This document shows positions 61,929 to 64,000 of a DNA stretch of 64,000 nucleotides, piece by piece (the first letter of the stretch is position 1; each line of letters opens with the position of its first letter). The notes beneath the pieces are model-generated. The model did not search any database. It saw nothing but the letters and a program-made list of their open reading frames with translations, and was not told the DNA's origin. Position numbers and translations under genes: made by a program. Source of the DNA: Rhodospirillales bacterium 70-18 (GTDB taxonomy: Bacteria > Pseudomonadota > Alphaproteobacteria > Acetobacterales > Acetobacteraceae); assembly GCA_001899585.1 (NCBI GenBank), contig MKWE01000031.1, forward strand, positions 361,915 to 425,914. The letters are read 5' to 3'.

Positions 61929-63457
61929 TTCCAGCTGGACAGGTAGAAGCGCGGCAGTTCGTCCGGATACGGCTTGAAGTTGAGCGTGCGGGAGATGCCG
62001 TAGGTGTTCACGTAGGTGTTCATCGGCAGGAAATACGCCTGCTCGGAGATGATGTGGATCGCCTCGCTGTAGAACTTGCGCCGCTCATCCGGGTTGGTGC
62101 TGCTGCCGCCCTGCTCGATCAGCGTCTTCACCTTCTCGTCGTGGCTGTAGTCGCTGGCGCTGCCGGTCAGGAAGAACGGCAGGAAGGCCGAGACGTCGTT
62201 GATCGAATAGCTGCCCCACGACCCCATGTTCATGGGCGAGGTGCCTTCCAGGTTGCGCTTGACCACGGCGCCCACCTGCAACTGGCTGATGCGCGCGTTG
62301 ATGCCCACCGCCTTGAGGTAGTTCTGCACCGCGCCGTTCCATTGCGGCAGCACGTAGCTCACCAGCTCGGTGTCGAAGCCGTTCGGGTAGCCGGCTTCGG
62401 CCAGCAGCTTCTTGGCCTTGGCGGGGTCGTAGTCGTATTTCACCGCAGCCGCACCGTCGCAGCCGAACTGGGTGGGGAAGCACAGCGCATCGGGCACGCG
62501 CGAGCCGCCCTGTACCAACTGCTTGGCGAAGGTCTGCCGGTCGATCGCGTAGGAGATCGCCTGGCGCACCTTCTGCTTGGTCAGCGGGTTGTCCTTGCCG
62601 GTGCGCCCGGCGGCGTCGAACTGGATGTAGCCGACGCGCATGCTCTCGGCCCGCATCGCCTGCAGCGTGGGCACGCGGTTGATGTTGTCGAACACGTCGG
62701 GGGTGAAGTTCCAGATCCAGTCGGCCCGCCCGCCCAGCAACTCGTTCAGCTCGGTGGTGGCGTCGGCGACCTCGTGGATGGAGATGTTCTTGATCGCCGG
62801 GCGGCCCTTCGGGCTGTCGGCGTAGTAGCCGTCGAACCGCTCCAGGTTGATCTGGCTGACGCCGTCCACCTTGGTGATCATGTACGGCCCGGCGCCCACC
62901 GGCTTCTTGTCATAGGCGTCGTGGCCCACCTTCTCGCGATAGGCCTGCGGCATGATCGGCAGCACCATCGCCAGGTATTCCAGTGCGGCGGGGAACACGC
63001 GCTTCAGCTTCACTCGGACGGTGTATTCGTCCACCTTCTCGGCGCCGGCCATCCAGATGAAGTTGCTGGGGACCGAGACCTGCTTGTCCGTCAGGATGCT
63101 GTTGAAGGTATAGACCACGTCGTCGGCGGTGAACGGGCTGCCGTCGTGGAATTTGACGCCCTTGCGCAGCTGGAATTCCAGCGTGGTGTCGTCGATGTAT
63201 TTCCACGACGTGGCCAGCAGCGGCTTGATCGCGAAGGTCTCGGGGTCGCGATACACCAGCCCGTCGAAGGTCTGGTGCGCCAGCACCAGGCCGGTGCGCA
63301 GCTGGTTGTAGTACGGATTGACGTTGGGAATGGCGTCGCGCCAAGTGATCCGCAGCGTGTCGGCGGCCTTCTGGGCGTGCGCCGGGGTCGCCGTCAGCGC
63401 CGCCGCGAGCAGCAGCCCGCCGAGCCCGAGGCCCTTCAGCAATTGTGTTCCGCGCAT
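61925..63457 (-). CDS. ABC transporter substrate-binding protein (family 5, second system)
   Basis: The periplasmic receptor for the importer at 57240-60947, although encoded on the opposite strand. It has 510 residues with a signal peptide (LLKGLGLGGLLLAAALTATPAHAQ). Family 5 motifs are KGVKFHDGSPFTADDVVYTFN, KPVGAGPYMITKVD and VRQAISYAIDRQTF. It is transcribed ahead of the FAH-family gene. Two ACCGAACG repeats lie upstream. Confidence 0.92.
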   Translation of the reverse strand: MRGTQLLKGLGLGGLLLAAALTATPAHAQKAADTLRITWRDAIPNVNPYYNQLRTGLVLAHQTFDGLVYRDPETFAIKPLLATSWKYIDDTTLEFQLRKGVKFHDGSPFTADDVVYTFNSILTDKQVSVPSNFIWMAGAEKVDEYTVRVKLKRVFPAALEYLAMVLPIMPQAYREKVGHDAYDKKPVGAGPYMITKVDGVSQINLERFDGYYADSPKGRPAIKNISIHEVADATTELNELLGGRADWIWNFTPDVFDNINRVPTLQAMRAESMRVGYIQFDAAGRTGKDNPLTKQKVRQAISYAIDRQTFAKQLVQGGSRVPDALCFPTQFGCDGAAAVKYDYDPAKAKKLLAEAGYPNGFDTELVSYVLPQWNGAVQNYLKAVGINARISQLQVGAVVKRNLEGTSPMNMGSWGSYSINDVSAFLPFFLTGSASDYSHDEKVKTLIEQGGSSTNPDERRKFYSEAIHIISEQAYFLPMNTYVNTYGISRTLNFKPYPDELPRFYLSSWK

Positions 63458-63483
63458 CCCACGTCCCCCCTGAATTGGTCAGG

Positions 63484-63505
63484 ACCGAACGGTAGACACC
63501 GAACG
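63484..63505. promoter_or_regulatory. direct repeats ACCGAACG upstream of the binding-protein gene
   Basis: ACCGAACG occurs at 63484-63491 and again at 63498-63505, separated by 6 bases (period 14), 27 bases before the binding-protein start codon. A related ATCGAACG follows nearby. Direct repeats at this position may be a regulator site. No regulator gene is in the cluster to assign. Confidence 0.35.
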
Positions 63506-63620
63506 ATCCGGGGGCAAGACGCAGAAATCGAACGAAACGTTGCGGGAAATTAGCAATATCGGACACATCCGGCCCGGCGCGCGGGGCGCACCGGGGCCGG
63601 GCGTGCCCTCAGACCTGGAA

Positions 63621-63830
63621 TCAGCCCTGCTTGACCGGCGGCTTCGCGGTGAGGCGGCGGTGGCGGACGAGTTTGTGCGGCTTGGCGTGCGTCGCCGCCT
63701 TGGCCACTCGGTGCGGCTTGGCGACCCGCTTGCGCGGGGTGGCGGCCTCGGCTGCCATTGCCGGCAGCACCAGGCCGAGCGATGTCAAAAGCGTTCTGCG
63801 CGAGAAGGTCACGGCATGGCTCCCGGCCAT
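63621..63830 (-). CDS. small basic exported protein, function unknown
   Basis: A 69-residue protein with a signal region HAVTFSRRTLLTSLGLVLPAMAAEA, in which SRRTLL resembles a twin-arginine motif. The mature part is very basic (RKRVAKPHRVAK, HKLVRHRRL). It is followed by a G/C-rich stem-like stretch at about 63570-63600. The 170 bases upstream to the window end show no recognisable gene. It may be real, but low complexity makes this uncertain. Confidence 0.5.
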   Translation of the reverse strand: MAGSHAVTFSRRTLLTSLGLVLPAMAAEAATPRKRVAKPHRVAKAATHAKPHKLVRHRRLTAKPPVKQG

Positions 63831-64000
63831 CGGGGTTGCGGCAGGCGGCGACCGGCTCCCGCGTGCGCCGGCCCGGACTCGGGGGAGGCCAGACTAAGGT
63901 GACAGGCGAACAACGGCGAGCAGGCCACTGAAAAAGCGTATGAGCGGATCGATTCCGTTTTGCAAGCCTTTTCATATCGGCCCGCCATTCGGGGCTGATC

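Noticed and set aside
63550..63975. A 141-codon minus-strand frame at the window end
   Set aside because: It is Arg/Pro-rich, overlaps the small exported protein in another frame, and has no domain or signal.

Overview
The window is a compact, roughly 70% GC chromosomal segment of an alphaproteobacterium. Several things point to Rhodospirillales, most likely Acetobacteraceae: a GcrA cell-cycle regulator, a SAM-II riboswitch ahead of metZ, a PmtA-type phospholipid methyltransferase, an aa3 oxidase cluster ordered ctaC-ctaD-ctaB-(small membrane protein)-ctaG-ctaE-DUF983-SURF1, and argD-argF followed by hslO. The family assignment is inference from gene content. No rRNA, transposase, integrase, plasmid gene, phage gene or CRISPR array was seen. 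No gap between genes exceeds 300 bases.

Layout: 1-4.3 kb holds dnaB, alr and the lipid transport genes mlaE/mlaF on the minus strand, then a GlcD-like FAD oxidase. 6.0-14.9 kb is a tightly overlapping plus-strand operon with a complete peptide/opine-type ABC importer wrapped around a short-chain dehydrogenase and a three-subunit FAD/[2Fe-2S] amine or opine dehydrogenase. 15-19.5 kb holds an unknown protein, DUF1272, an M32 carboxypeptidase, SURF1, DUF983 and ctaE. 19.5-24 kb is the rest of the aa3 oxidase cluster. 24-30 kb holds pmtA, cspA, gcrA, an acetamidase, an enolase-phosphatase-like protein without its catalytic aspartates, tatA, a CHAP lipoprotein and a CoA transferase. A strong small-RNA candidate sits at 30.4-30.5 kb, followed by an AtzG/GatC-like small protein and an amidase. 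32-40 kb has two MFS genes, azlC/azlD, recX, argD, argF, a GNAT gene and hslO. 40-44.6 kb has a lipoprotein, a small secreted protein and an HtrA protease with a two-component system. 44.8-52.8 kb has hrpB, a DsbD-like reductase, a free-standing DUF4347 protein, tRNA-Gly(CCC), SAM-II/metZ, apaG and folE. 53-54 kb has two M23 peptidases. 54-63.5 kb is a second uptake and catabolism cluster: two enolase-superfamily enzymes, an SDR, an ABC importer, a fumarylacetoacetate-hydrolase-family enzyme and a substrate-binding protein. It suggests uptake of a sugar acid and its breakdown through a diketo-hydrolase route.

The most unusual non-coding structure is a very AT-rich, multi-hairpin element present three times (4391-4480, 13003-13092, 56251-56329). 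All copies lie 1-17 nt after a stop codon in the same orientation relative to transcription, and their central stem shows compensatory base changes around an invariant tetraloop. Other repeats are a 26-bp G-rich repeat present twice, a CCAGGGGCTCGGCCCC repeat present twice, and short tandem duplications that touch or overlap the 3' ends of several genes.
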